Assembly: GCA_016795035.1 (NCBI GenBank)
Contig: JAEUIT010000052.1
Coordinates: 1 to 42,789, forward strand
Length of the DNA stretch: 42,789 bases
From: Phycisphaerae bacterium
GTDB taxonomy: Bacteria > Planctomycetota > Phycisphaerae > Phycisphaerales > SM1A02
Reading direction: 5' to 3'
This document shows, one piece after another, positions 33,009 to 41,866 of the stretch (the stretch's first letter is position 1; each line of letters starts with the position of its first letter). The notes under the pieces were generated by a model that was not told the origin of the DNA, searched no databases, and saw nothing but the letters and a program-made list of their open reading frames with translations. Both the position numbers and the translations under genes were made by a program.

Positions 33009-35018
33009 TCACTTGTCGCCGGCCGGCGCGAGCGTGAGGGCGTCGAGGCCGAAGAAGCTCCGCGCGCCTCCCGAATTCGGATTGCCGCCGACCACGGTGG
33101 CCCGCAGCACGAGCACGCCATCGACCGGCGCGTGCGTGCCGAGATCGATCGGGCCGCTCGGAACGACCTTTCCCTCGGCGCCGCTGTAGAGGTCGACCGG
33201 GGCGCCGACCGCCGTGCCGTTGACCGAGAGCTGCACGATGCCGTAGTCCCACGATCGCGTGGCGTAGAGCGTCACTTGGCGCGGCGTGTCGCCGTCGGCG
33301 GGAATCGCCAACTCGACGAAGTCCCCCGGGCGCCGCCCCTTCACCCAGAGATGCCGCGCGTCGCTGAAGCCGAGCTCTCCGGCTGCAACGAAGAACGACC
33401 GTAGCGGCTGCGCCTCGGTCTCGAGGCCTTCGGACTTCGCGCGTAACGGCACCCGCTCGCACTCGATCGCGCCGGGGATTGCGAAGACGGGCGGCGCTGC
33501 GATGCGGCCGCGGCGCGCCTCGTCGCGCACCGCGTTGCCGCCGGCATCGCTCGTCGCGCCGGGCCGCGCGTACCAGAAGGTCGTCGGCGCGTACGACATC
33601 ACGCAGTCCGCCCAATGCCAGATCTCCATGTCGAAGCGCAGCGAGCGCTCGAACGGAATCGCGTCGAGGCCGCGCATGCGCGACACGATCGTGCGGCCGA
33701 AGTTCGTGCCCGTCGACTGTCCGTCGCAGACCGGCTGCGCGTGCAGCGGATGCACGAACGTCTGCGGACAGCACCAGCCGTAGCCGTAGTAGTCCTCGGT
33801 GCCCGTGCCGATGTGCGAGGGAAACGTCTCGCCGTCGACGTAGATCTTCTCGTCGCCCTCGCCCCACCAGGCGTCGACGGGGTTGACGACGTGCAGCGAG
33901 TCGCCGACATAGACCCCCTTCCCCTCCACCGCGAGGAACCGGAAGTCGCGCATCGGCCGCGTCGGAAGGCGCGAGTCTCGGCGCCATGAGGCGTGGAAGT
34001 GCATCGAGCGCTCGTCCCACGTCCATGGCTCGATCTGGGCGGAGACGCCCGCCTCGACGGCGGTCCCCCCGAGGTTCTCCACCTCGACGACGATCGACGT
34101 TCGGTACGGCATCGGCCAACGGAGCGCCGTCGTCGTCTCCGCGTTGCCGCGCGGCAATCCGCGTCGCCGCCCGGTCGCCGCCTCCTGCAACGCGGAGATC
34201 GGGCACCACACGGTTTCCTCGCCGTCGCAGGTGACGACGAGCGCCAGCGCGTCGTTCGATGCCGCCGAATCGGTCGTGACGACCAGCTCGGTGATCACGC
34301 CGGGCACGTTGGTGCCGAAGAGCCTTGCGCGGCCGTTCGGCGCGATCGCCTGACGCGGCACGTCGGAGGCGGCCGACGGGGGCGTCGACAGCGCCTGCGC
34401 CGCCGCCGCGAACGACGGCTGCAACGACGAGACGACGTCCTTGAGGGGCGGCGACGTCTCGACCGCCGTGCCCTCCGGATACGACCGCCAATTGACCTGG
34501 TAGTAGACGCCGTCGCCCTGATCGGTGGTGATCACGCAGCGCGACGCGAACGGGATCGGCACGAAGAGGTTCCAGCCCCTGCTGCGCTCGCCCGCGAAGG
34601 GATAGCCGTGCGTCGAGTCCGCGAAGAGCGCGCGACCGTCGAGCACTTCGTTCATCGGCGCCTCGACGATCGGCGTCGCCTGGCCGTCGACATAGACGCG
34701 CAGCGTGCCCTTCGGATTCGGCGACCAGAGGCGCACGACCGCGCCCGGGCCTTCGGCGTCGAGCATCACCGACTCGCGGCGACCGTCGCGTTCCTCGACG
34801 CGCAAGAACTTGCCCGCGTCCTCGTTCGCGAACCAGCCCTCGAGATCCGTCGGCGCCACGGTGCGCCGGTCGAAGCTCGAGCTTTGGAGCAGTCGATACG
34901 GCGGGTCGGGAAAGACCGCGATCGCGCGCGGATCGGCGAGCTCGCGCAGGAGCGAGGCGGTGGACACCGGACGGTCGCCGGCGGCGACGAGTCCGAACGC
35001 GACGAGAACCGTGAGCAT
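33009..35018 (-). CDS. Secreted DUF2961 protein (glycoside hydrolase family 172-like)
   Basis: 669 residues from ATG 35018 (GGGAGGG upstream); the signal peptide is MLTVLVAFGLVAAGDRP. GH172 enzymes act on fructo- and arabinofuranosides. Seen: a jelly-roll half with GPGAVVRLWSPNPKGTLRVYVDG, the family signature HIGTGTEDYYGYGWC with its acidic Glu, and FERSLRFDMEIWHWADCVMSYAPTTFWYA with a second Glu. The C-terminal third is an added beta-sandwich (RQVTLYATRSWDYGIVQLSVNG). The two acidic residues are in the family's expected places, but the substrate cannot be told. It is divergent from the S41 peptidase gene. Confidence 0.85.
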   Translation of the reverse strand: MLTVLVAFGLVAAGDRPVSTASLLRELADPRAIAVFPDPPYRLLQSSSFDRRTVAPTDLEGWFANEDAGKFLRVEERDGRRESVMLDAEGPGAVVRLWSPNPKGTLRVYVDGQATPIVEAPMNEVLDGRALFADSTHGYPFAGERSRGWNLFVPIPFASRCVITTDQGDGVYYQVNWRSYPEGTAVETSPPLKDVVSSLQPSFAAAAQALSTPPSAASDVPRQAIAPNGRARLFGTNVPGVITELVVTTDSAASNDALALVVTCDGEETVWCPISALQEAATGRRRGLPRGNAETTTALRWPMPYRTSIVVEVENLGGTAVEAGVSAQIEPWTWDERSMHFHASWRRDSRLPTRPMRDFRFLAVEGKGVYVGDSLHVVNPVDAWWGEGDEKIYVDGETFPSHIGTGTEDYYGYGWCCPQTFVHPLHAQPVCDGQSTGTNFGRTIVSRMRGLDAIPFERSLRFDMEIWHWADCVMSYAPTTFWYARPGATSDAGGNAVRDEARRGRIAAPPVFAIPGAIECERVPLRAKSEGLETEAQPLRSFFVAAGELGFSDARHLWVKGRRPGDFVELAIPADGDTPRQVTLYATRSWDYGIVQLSVNGTAVGAPVDLYSGAEGKVVPSGPIDLGTHAPVDGVLVLRATVVGGNPNSGGARSFFGLDALTLAPAGDK

Positions 35019-35035
35019 CCGCGAAAGGTACCCTC

Positions 35036-35081
35036 CCGGAAATCCCCAAAAGGAATCGCCGGAAATCCCCAAAGGCATCGC
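35036..35081. repeat. 23-bp tandem repeat abutting the S41 peptidase start
   Basis: CCGGAAATCCCCAAAAGGAA followed by TCG (35036-35058) is repeated with one deletion and one change at 35059-35081, and the ATG at 35082 comes next. It duplicates the likely ribosome-binding AAAGG. It lies in the 63-bp gap between two divergent genes, so it may also serve as an operator pair. Confidence 0.75.
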
Positions 35082-36437
35082 ATGTTCCGCGCCCGTCCAC
35101 TCCGACCCGCCCCTCGTGCGGCCTGTCTCGTGCTCGCGTCCTTCGCTTCGGCGATCGTCGGCTGCGCGCATCTCGCGCCGGTCAAGGCGCCGCCGCCCGC
35201 GAGCGTCACGCCGCCGCTCGACACGGCGCCGGCCGATCGGCGCCTCGCGCTCTGGCAGGCCGACATCGACACCTACGAAGCGTGGATGCGCGAGCGGCAC
35301 GCCGGACTCTTCGCGGTGACGACCGAAGCGTCGTTCACGGAGTCGTTCGCCGCGCTGCGCCGCGATTTGCCCACGCTGCGCGACGACCAGATCGTCGTGC
35401 GCCTGAAGATGATCGCCGCGAGCGTCGGCTCCGGCCACACCGGCGTGTGGCCCTCGCGCGGCGCGTTAGTCCCGCGCCGACTTCCGTTCGACTGCAAGTG
35501 GCTTGCGGACGGCGTCGTCGTCACCGCGACGGACGACGCGAACGCGGCGCTCCGCGGCGGCACGATCGTTCAGCTCGGCAACAGAGAGATCGCAGATGTC
35601 CTGGTCGCCGTCACCACGATCACGAGTCACGAGAACGAGTCGTACCTGCGCGCGAGCGCTCCGGCCTCGCTCGTTCAGGCCGAGACGCTGCGCGGGCTCG
35701 GGATCGTCGACGACCCCGACCGCGTGGCGATTCGCGTGCGCTTCTCCGACGGTCGCGAGGTCGACGCCACGCTGACGCCCATCCCGACCGGCACGAAAGC
35801 GACGCTCGCGAGCGCGATGCCCTCCGACGTCTCTTTCACGCGGCTTCCGCGCCCCGACGGCCGCCTGTACGGATTCCGATTCCTGGACGACTCCCGCACG
35901 CTCTACGTCTGGTACGACGCCTGCAGAAACGTCGGCGACGAGACGGTGTCGCAGTGGGCGAAGGCCGCGCTCGCCGAGATCGATCGCCGACGCCCCGCGC
36001 TCGTCGTCGTCGACCTGCGCCGAAACGGCGGCGGCAACAGCCGGCTCATCGCGCCGCTGATCGACGGCATCGTCGAGCGCGAGTGGATCGACACGCCCAC
36101 GTCGCTCGCGGTGCTCATCGGTCCGCAGACGTTCTCGTCCGCCGGCCTGAACACGCAGGACTTCCGCGATCGGACGAAAGCGACGATCGTCGGCGAGCCG
36201 ACGGGACAGCGCCCGGCGTCGTGGTTCGAGTGCCGGTGGGACTGGCTCCCGAACTCCCTGTTGCAGGTCAACTACATGCTGATCGCGCCGTCGTTCGCGC
36301 CAGGGATTCCCGACGCGTACGACCCCGACATCCTCGCGCCGATGACGATCGACGCATGGAACGCCGGCCGCGATCCCGCGTTTGAGCGGGCGCTTGCGTT
36401 GCCGAAGGCGTCGCAGCCCGCGCCGACGACCCGTTAG
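35082..36437 (+). CDS. S41-family (tail-specific type) peptidase, lipoprotein
   Basis: 451 residues from ATG 35082. The signal peptide ends in a lipobox-like AIVGC, so it is probably envelope-anchored. The N-terminal region is helical with SVGSGHTGVWPSRG. A PDZ-like middle (GGTIVQLGNREIADVLVAV) precedes the protease core: ALVVVDLRRNGGGNSRLIAPL, LIGPQTFSSAGLNTQDF with the candidate nucleophile Ser, and TKATIVGEPTGQRP. The catalytic Lys is not obvious at the usual place, so activity is uncertain. Its stop codon overlaps that of the convergent dockerin-tail gene (TTAG at 36434-36437). Confidence 0.82.
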   Translation: MFRARPLRPAPRAACLVLASFASAIVGCAHLAPVKAPPPASVTPPLDTAPADRRLALWQADIDTYEAWMRERHAGLFAVTTEASFTESFAALRRDLPTLRDDQIVVRLKMIAASVGSGHTGVWPSRGALVPRRLPFDCKWLADGVVVTATDDANAALRGGTIVQLGNREIADVLVAVTTITSHENESYLRASAPASLVQAETLRGLGIVDDPDRVAIRVRFSDGREVDATLTPIPTGTKATLASAMPSDVSFTRLPRPDGRLYGFRFLDDSRTLYVWYDACRNVGDETVSQWAKAALAEIDRRRPALVVVDLRRNGGGNSRLIAPLIDGIVEREWIDTPTSLAVLIGPQTFSSAGLNTQDFRDRTKATIVGEPTGQRPASWFECRWDWLPNSLLQVNYMLIAPSFAPGIPDAYDPDILAPMTIDAWNAGRDPAFERALALPKASQPAPTTR

Positions 36438-36862
36438 CCGGTCCAGCCGCCGAGCAGGATGCCGAGATCGGTCGGACCGACCTGGCCGTCGCCGTCCAAG
36501 TCCGCGTTGCCGCCGCCCGGGCCCCATGCCCCGAGCAGGATGCCGAGGTCAATCGGGTCGACCTTGCCGTCGCCGTTGAGGTCGCCCGGGACGGACGCAC
36601 TCGTCGTTGCAGCCCAGAAGCCGCCGAAGAGTTCGAGCCCGTTCGCGCCGGTGAGCACTTCCGCGTCGTGCTGGCCGATCGTGCCGACGACGTCATACGA
36701 CGCGCTCGCTGACGCCCCGCCGCCGGAGTCGATCGAGTACCAACCGATCGAGAAATCGCCGCCCGCCACGCCGCCCTCGTCTCCGGAGCCGGATGCGAGC
36801 ACGGACACGCCAAGGGCGGCAACGACGGCGAGCGAGCGGGCGATGATGGTTCGTGCGTGCAT
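36434..36862 (-). CDS. Small secreted protein with two dockerin-like repeats
   Basis: 142 residues from ATG 36862, with AGGAAG six bases upstream. The signal peptide is IIARSLAVVAALGVSVLASGSG. The short middle has a pattern I associate with planctomycete exoproteins: FSIGWYSIDSGGG, YDVVGTIGQHDAE and LELFGGFWA. Two Ca-loop repeats end it, GDLNGDGKVDPIDLGILLGAWG and ADLDGDGQVGPTDLGILLGGW. It follows the trypsin-like protease gene by 32 bp in the same direction, probably one operon. Confidence 0.82.
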   Translation of the reverse strand: MHARTIIARSLAVVAALGVSVLASGSGDEGGVAGGDFSIGWYSIDSGGGASASASYDVVGTIGQHDAEVLTGANGLELFGGFWAATTSASVPGDLNGDGKVDPIDLGILLGAWGPGGGNADLDGDGQVGPTDLGILLGGWTG

Positions 36863-36894
36863 GGGTGACTTCCTCGTTCGGTGCGTCGGTGCGA

Positions 36895-38514
36895 TCATTG
36901 TCCGATCGTCGCCGATCCGTTGACGGACTTGATCGTGAGAATCTTGGTCATCGTGATCGTGCCGGGGTACGAGCCGGCGATCATCTTGATCTGCGCGCCG
37001 TCGAACGACGCGTTGTAGGCCTCGGAGACCGTGTTGAACGGGAACGACGGGCCGCCGTTCTGCAGCGGAAACTCCGGCTGCGCCGCGTTCGCCCAGATCG
37101 TGCCGCCGAGCTCCTCGAGCCAGAAGTTGACGGCTTCGTACGACTCCTCGAATTCGCCGTACATGGCGGCGTAGTCGTCGATGTTCGAGCAGTTCATGTT
37201 GTCGGGACTCGAGACGCCGCAGCGACCGAGGAGCTGTCCCGAGAGCTGTCCGCCCGTCGTGAACATGCCCGATCCCGACGAGCCGCCTTCGACCAGGCCG
37301 TCGACCATCTTGTAGTAGTCGTAGTCGCTCGAGTCCTTACAGACGCAGTAGAGGCAGATACCGACCGCCTCGAAGTCCGTCGCGCGCTTCCAGCTGCCGC
37401 TCGGATGATGGAAGCCGACCGACTGCGACGGATGCGCCGTCGTCCAGCCCGCGAACGCGAGCCCCGCAGGCAACAGGCCGTCGAGCCGCATGAACGACAT
37501 GTCGTTGAGGCTGTCGGTCGACTGCGACGCGAGCATGTCGGCGCCCGTCGAGCGCGGCAGCGTGTCGTAGTCGGGCAACACGCCGTTGCAGCCGTCCTTC
37601 TGCCAGAGCCACACGACTTCGAGCGTGTTCGCTTCCGTCTCGGTGTGCATGCAGTGATAGGCGGTGAGGAAGTACGGCGCGAAGGTCTCGTTGTCGGTGT
37701 CGTTGAGGAGCGTGCCGGAGCAGACGTAGGAGCTGCCGCCGGAGACGAAGTTCATCTGTCCCGTCGCGCGACGCGGGATGTCGTACGACGACGAGAAGCA
37801 CATCGCGTCGTTGTGGCACGAGAAGACGCCGTTGCCGTTCGTGCCGTCGTCCTGCTCGTCGTCGCCCGCCGCATGCGGCGCTTCGTCGCCCGCCGCGTGC
37901 GGCGCTTCGTCACGGTCTTGGTGAACGACCTCGGCAACGGTGAAGACCGGAACCTCGCGGCCGATGATCTCGACATACACGGTGTCGCCCGGGACCGACG
38001 CGGTCCACAGTTCGCCGTCGTTGTCGGGCCCCTGCCCGCGATACGTGCCGCGCACGACCGGGCCGTTCGAACCTTCGCTCCAGACGATCATCGAGCCGCC
38101 GCGGAGGTCGAGGTCGAGGAAGCGCAGTCGCGTGCGGATCGAGCCCGGCGAACGCACCGCGAAGGTCCACATGGATTGGTCGCGGTTGAGCGGCGTGACG
38201 ACGGTCTCGAACTGCGTCATCGGCAGCGGCAAGCTCCGCACGAGCCCGGTGCGCACGCGCTTGCCGCCGGGGCAGTCGGCACAGGCCGAGGCCTCGGCGT
38301 CGGCGTTGGCGATGGCGTTGGCATCGACCGCGGCGAGCGTCCGGACGTTCTCGCCCGCCCGGAAAAGCCCGGGGACCGCCCGGCTCAAGGGCTCGGCCGG
38401 TATCGCGGCCGCAGCTTCGGGCGGCAGCTCCGCCGGGTCGTTCGAGCGAACGGGCTGCGAACCGTCGGGGATGCCCGCAAGAACGAGCGTGGCCAGTAGG
38501 AAGGTCGAGGGCAT
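36895..38514 (-). CDS. Secreted trypsin-like serine protease
   Basis: 539 residues from ATG 38514 (signal MPSTFLLATLVLAG). A propeptide-like N-terminal half of about 230 residues ends in an acidic linker with a tandem octapeptide DEAPHAAG. The catalytic domain has the full S1 triad: His in FLTAYHCMH, Asp in SLNDMSFMRL, Ser in EGGSSGSGMF, with many Cys, as in lysyl-endopeptidase relatives. The last 50 residues (VSEAYNASFDGAQIKMIAGSYPG and a final TIGQ) look like the start of a right-handed beta-helix repeat and may be a sorting or binding tail. The dockerin-tail gene follows. Confidence 0.85.
   Translation of the reverse strand: MPSTFLLATLVLAGIPDGSQPVRSNDPAELPPEAAAAIPAEPLSRAVPGLFRAGENVRTLAAVDANAIANADAEASACADCPGGKRVRTGLVRSLPLPMTQFETVVTPLNRDQSMWTFAVRSPGSIRTRLRFLDLDLRGGSMIVWSEGSNGPVVRGTYRGQGPDNDGELWTASVPGDTVYVEIIGREVPVFTVAEVVHQDRDEAPHAAGDEAPHAAGDDEQDDGTNGNGVFSCHNDAMCFSSSYDIPRRATGQMNFVSGGSSYVCSGTLLNDTDNETFAPYFLTAYHCMHTETEANTLEVVWLWQKDGCNGVLPDYDTLPRSTGADMLASQSTDSLNDMSFMRLDGLLPAGLAFAGWTTAHPSQSVGFHHPSGSWKRATDFEAVGICLYCVCKDSSDYDYYKMVDGLVEGGSSGSGMFTTGGQLSGQLLGRCGVSSPDNMNCSNIDDYAAMYGEFEESYEAVNFWLEELGGTIWANAAQPEFPLQNGGPSFPFNTVSEAYNASFDGAQIKMIAGSYPGTITMTKILTIKSVNGSATIGQ
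37861..37908. repeat. 24-bp tandem repeat in the protease gene
   Basis: Two adjacent 24-bp units (23 of 24 identical) encode DEAPHAAG twice in the linker before the catalytic domain. Confidence 0.85.
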
Positions 38515-38660
38515 GGCGTATCGATCTCGCGCGAAGCGGCCCCTCCGCGCCCGCCACAATCTCCGGTTTTCCTTCCTTCCGGCTTTCCTCCCCTCAGGCG
38601 AACGTTCCCCGGAGATCGGCGGGGGTACGCCTCCGCCCGCTCTGTCACAATCGCGGTCGC

Positions 38661-39746
38661 GTGCTCGACCTCTCCCTGCCCCAGCTCCAGACGTCGGCCT
38701 TCGCCGGCCGACCCGCCGCGGCTCCCCCGCCCGCGCCGGACGCCGCGCGCCGCGCCGGGCACCTCTGGGATAGCCACGGGCGACGCATCCGCGACCTTCG
38801 CCTCTCGATCACCGATCGGTGCAACTTCCGCTGCCTGTATTGCCTCGAGCCCGACACGACGTTTCTCCCCTCGCGCGAGCTCGTCGGCGCCGCGGACCAC
38901 GTGCGTCTCGCGCGCATCGCCGCGAGCCTCGGCATCGAGAAGATCCGCCTCACCGGCGGCGAGCCGACGCTGCATCCCGCGCTCGGCGAGATCATCGCCG
39001 GCGTGGCCGCGAGCGGCGTGCGTGACGTCGCGATCACGACGAACGGCGCGACGCTCGAACGCCGCACGCTCGAGCGGTGGCGCACGCTCGGCCTCCGCCG
39101 CGTGACGATCTCGATCGACGCCGTCGAACCGGCGACCTTCGCGCGACTCACGCGCTCGCGCTACGACGTCGCTCGCGTCCTCGACGGCATCCAGGCCACG
39201 CTCGACGCGGGCTTCGAGGAGACGAAGCTCAACGCGGTCGTCATTCGCGGCCTGAACGAGGACCAGATCGTGCCGCTGACGGAACTCGCGCGCCGCTACG
39301 ACGTCGAGATGCGCTTCATCGAGTTCATGCCGCTCGACGACGGCCGCGAATGGCGCCGCGAAGACGTCGTTGCAGCCGACGAGATCGTCGCGGCGATCGA
39401 CCGCGTGCACCGACTCGTTCCCGCCGGCCGCGACGATCCGAGCGCCACCGCGCTTCGCTATCGCTTTGCCGACGGTGCGCCGGGTTCCATCGGCGTGATC
39501 GCGCCGGTCTCGCGCCCATTCTGCGGCGCGTGCAGCCGCCTGCGAATCACCGCCGACGGCAAGGTGCGACCCTGCCTCTTCTCGACGCGCGAGTACGACC
39601 TGCGCCCGCTCCTCGTTGCAGGCGCCGACGACGACGCGATCCGCCAATTCCTCGCCGACGCCACCTGGACGAAGCAGGCCGGACACGGCATCGCGACGAG
39701 CGCGTTCGAGCGCGCCGACCGCACGATGTCGGCGATCGGGGGTTGA
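38661..39746 (+). CDS. moaA: GTP 3',8-cyclase MoaA (molybdenum cofactor synthesis)
   Basis: 361 residues from GTG 38661. This radical-SAM enzyme turns GTP into 3',8-cyclo-7,8-dihydro-GTP, the first step of molybdopterin synthesis. The N-terminal cluster motif is CNFRCLYC; LTGGEPTLHP follows. The C-terminal cluster is CGAC...VRPCLF, and the protein ends in Gly-Gly, both needed for activity in the family. A 35-residue Pro/Ala-rich extension precedes the barrel. No moaC, moaD, moaE or moeA is adjacent. CACAAT lies nine bases before the GTG and no Shine-Dalgarno is apparent. Confidence 0.95.
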   Translation: MLDLSLPQLQTSAFAGRPAAAPPPAPDAARRAGHLWDSHGRRIRDLRLSITDRCNFRCLYCLEPDTTFLPSRELVGAADHVRLARIAASLGIEKIRLTGGEPTLHPALGEIIAGVAASGVRDVAITTNGATLERRTLERWRTLGLRRVTISIDAVEPATFARLTRSRYDVARVLDGIQATLDAGFEETKLNAVVIRGLNEDQIVPLTELARRYDVEMRFIEFMPLDDGREWRREDVVAADEIVAAIDRVHRLVPAGRDDPSATALRYRFADGAPGSIGVIAPVSRPFCGACSRLRITADGKVRPCLFSTREYDLRPLLVAGADDDAIRQFLADATWTKQAGHGIATSAFERADRTMSAIGG

Positions 39747-39768
39747 GATTTCATAGCTCGGCACCGCG

Positions 39769-40389
39769 CTACGCGCCGCGCTTCGTCGGTCGCTTGACGC
39801 GGGCAGTGGAGGCGGGCATCGCCTTCGATGATCGCGTCGCCTTCGGCGCCGTCGACTTGTCCGACGCGCCGACCCGCTTCGGCGCGCTCTTCGTCGCCGC
39901 ACTCTTCGCCCTCTTCGCTCGCTTGGCGCCGTTGTCCTTGATGATGACCGCCCCCTTCCCTGACGTCGGCAACGGCACGCCTGCAACGCGGAGCGCCGCG
40001 GCCACGAGCGACTCGATCGCGGGGTCCGCAAGGCGCCGCGCCGAATCGATGGAGACGTAGCGAGCGTCCTTCCCGAGACCCTGCAGCAGCTTCGTCGGAT
40101 CCGGCAGGCGCGGGCCGTTCATGAAGTAGAGCCGCACGCCGTCCGCGCGAGCGGCCAGCGACACGATGCCCTCGATGCCTCGGTCGCTCGGCGAGTAGCA
40201 GACGACGAGCGAGTTCGCGTAGTCGTACACCAGCTCGTTCGCCGCCGGCAGTCGCTTCCGCAACGCCGCACGCAGCGACAACACGAGCTTCTGCGTCGCC
40301 GGATCAAGCCGCGCGATGTGCGCGCGAAGCCGATCCTCAGGCGTCTCGTCGTTTCGTGGTTGCACATCGTTCGAGGACTTCTTGGCCAT
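39769..40389 (-). CDS. DUF1801 protein with Lys/Ala-rich histone-like tail
   Basis: 206 residues from ATG 40389, set by AAGGAGA upstream. Residues about 20-145 form a DUF1801/YdhG-like domain: LRKRLPAANELVYDYANSLVVCYSP, GVRLYFMNGPRLPDPTKLLQGLGKDARYVSI and PAIESLVAAAL. The last 60 residues are rich in Lys, Ala, Arg, Ser, Thr and Pro (AKRAKRAKSAATKSAPKR, VKRPTKRGA), like histone H1 or HC1 tails, and could bind DNA or RNA. It is convergent with moaA across 22 bp. Confidence 0.8.
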   Translation of the reverse strand: MAKKSSNDVQPRNDETPEDRLRAHIARLDPATQKLVLSLRAALRKRLPAANELVYDYANSLVVCYSPSDRGIEGIVSLAARADGVRLYFMNGPRLPDPTKLLQGLGKDARYVSIDSARRLADPAIESLVAAALRVAGVPLPTSGKGAVIIKDNGAKRAKRAKSAATKSAPKRVGASDKSTAPKATRSSKAMPASTARVKRPTKRGA

Positions 40390-40482
40390 CGCGCACTCTC
40401 CTTGGCAGGTTCGCATGCACCTCGCGGAAGCAGCGTACCGACGATGCGTCGCGCACCCGGCGTGCAGCGAGGAAATGGCACG

Positions 40483-41334
40483 TCAACGCGCGTTCGCCGC
40501 GCCGTCGTCCTTCACGGCCGCCAGGAAGAACGCTTCGAGGATCGCACGGTTCTCGGCGGCGAACGGCTCCTGAAACACCTCGAGATGTCCGCAGCCGGCG
40601 ACGAGCACGAGGTGCTTCGGCTCGCGTGCCGACTGGTACAGCGACTCCGAGTGATGACTGGAGACCACCCGGTCCTCGGTGCCGTGAAAGAAGATGATCG
40701 GCACCGGCGGCAAATCGTCGAGGTATCGCTCGGCGCTCAAGGCGTCGTTCATCACCGACCCGGCGAGGAAGAGCTTGTCGTTCGCCACCGACGAGTACGA
40801 GCGAAACGTCGACTCGATCGCGATCGCCGCGACCGGCGGGCAGTCGGGGCGCGCCGCCGCGACGATCGCGTTCGTGCCGCCCAAGCTTTGGCCCAAGAGG
40901 AAGAGCCGCGACGGATCGACCTGCGGAAGCGACGCGACATGCCGCACGGCGGCGACGGAGTCGTCGGCGAGGCCTTCCGGCGTCGGACGCCCGGCGGAGC
41001 GCCCGTAACCGCGATAGTCGAACACGAAGACGTTGAACCCGTGCGCCGGAAGCCACTCCACGAGTCGCCAGTGCGAGCTCATGTTCTCCGCGTTGCCGTG
41101 GAACTGGATGACCGTGCCGTGCGCGCGCGGCGGATCAATTGCGGGAATGAACCAGCCGGTGAGCGCCGTGCCGTCGGCGCTCGTGAAATCGGATTCGACA
41201 TATGCGAGGCCGAACGCGCTCGGACTCGGCCGCTCGACCTGGTCAGGATAGAAGAAGAGCGACTGCGCACAGCCTGCGAGCGGCAGCACGAACGCGCAAA
41301 GCGCCGCAGCGATGATGGGTGCATGGCGTCGCAT
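40483..41334 (-). CDS. Alpha/beta hydrolase lipoprotein
   Basis: 283 residues. The signal peptide ends with a lipobox, PLAGC (C22). The fold signature is clear: IQFHGNAENMSSHWRLVEWL, VFVFDYRGYGRSAG, the nucleophile elbow GQSLGG, Asp in FFHGTEDRVVS, and His in GCGHLEVF. It is a BEM46/YfhR-like serine hydrolase. The substrate is unknown, probably a lipid or small ester at the envelope. It starts 9 bp after the VOC gene on the same strand. Confidence 0.9.
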   Translation of the reverse strand: MRRHAPIIAAALCAFVLPLAGCAQSLFFYPDQVERPSPSAFGLAYVESDFTSADGTALTGWFIPAIDPPRAHGTVIQFHGNAENMSSHWRLVEWLPAHGFNVFVFDYRGYGRSAGRPTPEGLADDSVAAVRHVASLPQVDPSRLFLLGQSLGGTNAIVAAARPDCPPVAAIAIESTFRSYSSVANDKLFLAGSVMNDALSAERYLDDLPPVPIIFFHGTEDRVVSSHHSESLYQSAREPKHLVLVAGCGHLEVFQEPFAAENRAILEAFFLAAVKDDGAANAR

Positions 41335-41343
41335 CGAGAGTCC

Positions 41344-41826
41344 CTATCGAGGCCGCTCCGTCGGGTCGGCGCGCCCGTTCCGCGTCACAAGCTGCTGCGC
41401 GAGCCCGATGAGAATGCCTTCAGGCCCGCGGATGTAGCAGAGGCGGTAGATGCCTTCATAGTCGACGACCTCGTCGACCACGGCGGCGCCACGGGCCGTG
41501 AGTCGCATGAGCGTGTCATCGAGATCGTCGACGGCAAACATGACTCGCAGATAGCCGAGCGCATTGACCGGAGCCCGGCGATGGTCCGACGCGATCGCGG
41601 GGGCGTCGAACCGCGAGAGTTCAAGTCGGCTGTGGCCATCGGGTGTGCGCAGCATCGCGATCTCGACGCGCTGATCGCGCACGCCGGTGACGCGCCCCGC
41701 CCACTCGCCCTCGATCCGCATGCGTCCTTCGAGCGTGAGGCCGAGCTCGACGAAGAACGCGATCGCCGCGTCGAGGTCCTCCACGACGATGCCGACGTTG
41801 TCCATGCGCGTCACCATGTTCGGCAA
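41344..41826 (-). CDS. VOC / glyoxalase-family protein
   Basis: 160 residues. Two beta-alpha-beta-beta-beta modules: MDNVGIVVEDLDAAIAFFVELGLTLEGR with RVEIAMLRTPDGHSRLELSRF, and YLRVMFAVDDLDDTLMRLTARGAAVV with IRGPEGILIGLAQQL. Glu in LELSRF and Glu in GPEGILI fit metal ligand positions. It may be a lactoylglutathione-lyase or dioxygenase relative. It heads a two-gene unit with the hydrolase. Confidence 0.87.
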   Translation of the reverse strand: MPNMVTRMDNVGIVVEDLDAAIAFFVELGLTLEGRMRIEGEWAGRVTGVRDQRVEIAMLRTPDGHSRLELSRFDAPAIASDHRRAPVNALGYLRVMFAVDDLDDTLMRLTARGAAVVDEVVDYEGIYRLCYIRGPEGILIGLAQQLVTRNGRADPTERPR

Positions 41827-41866
41827 CGTACCAAGCGGCGCGGCGCCGGCTGCAACGCAGCCTCAC

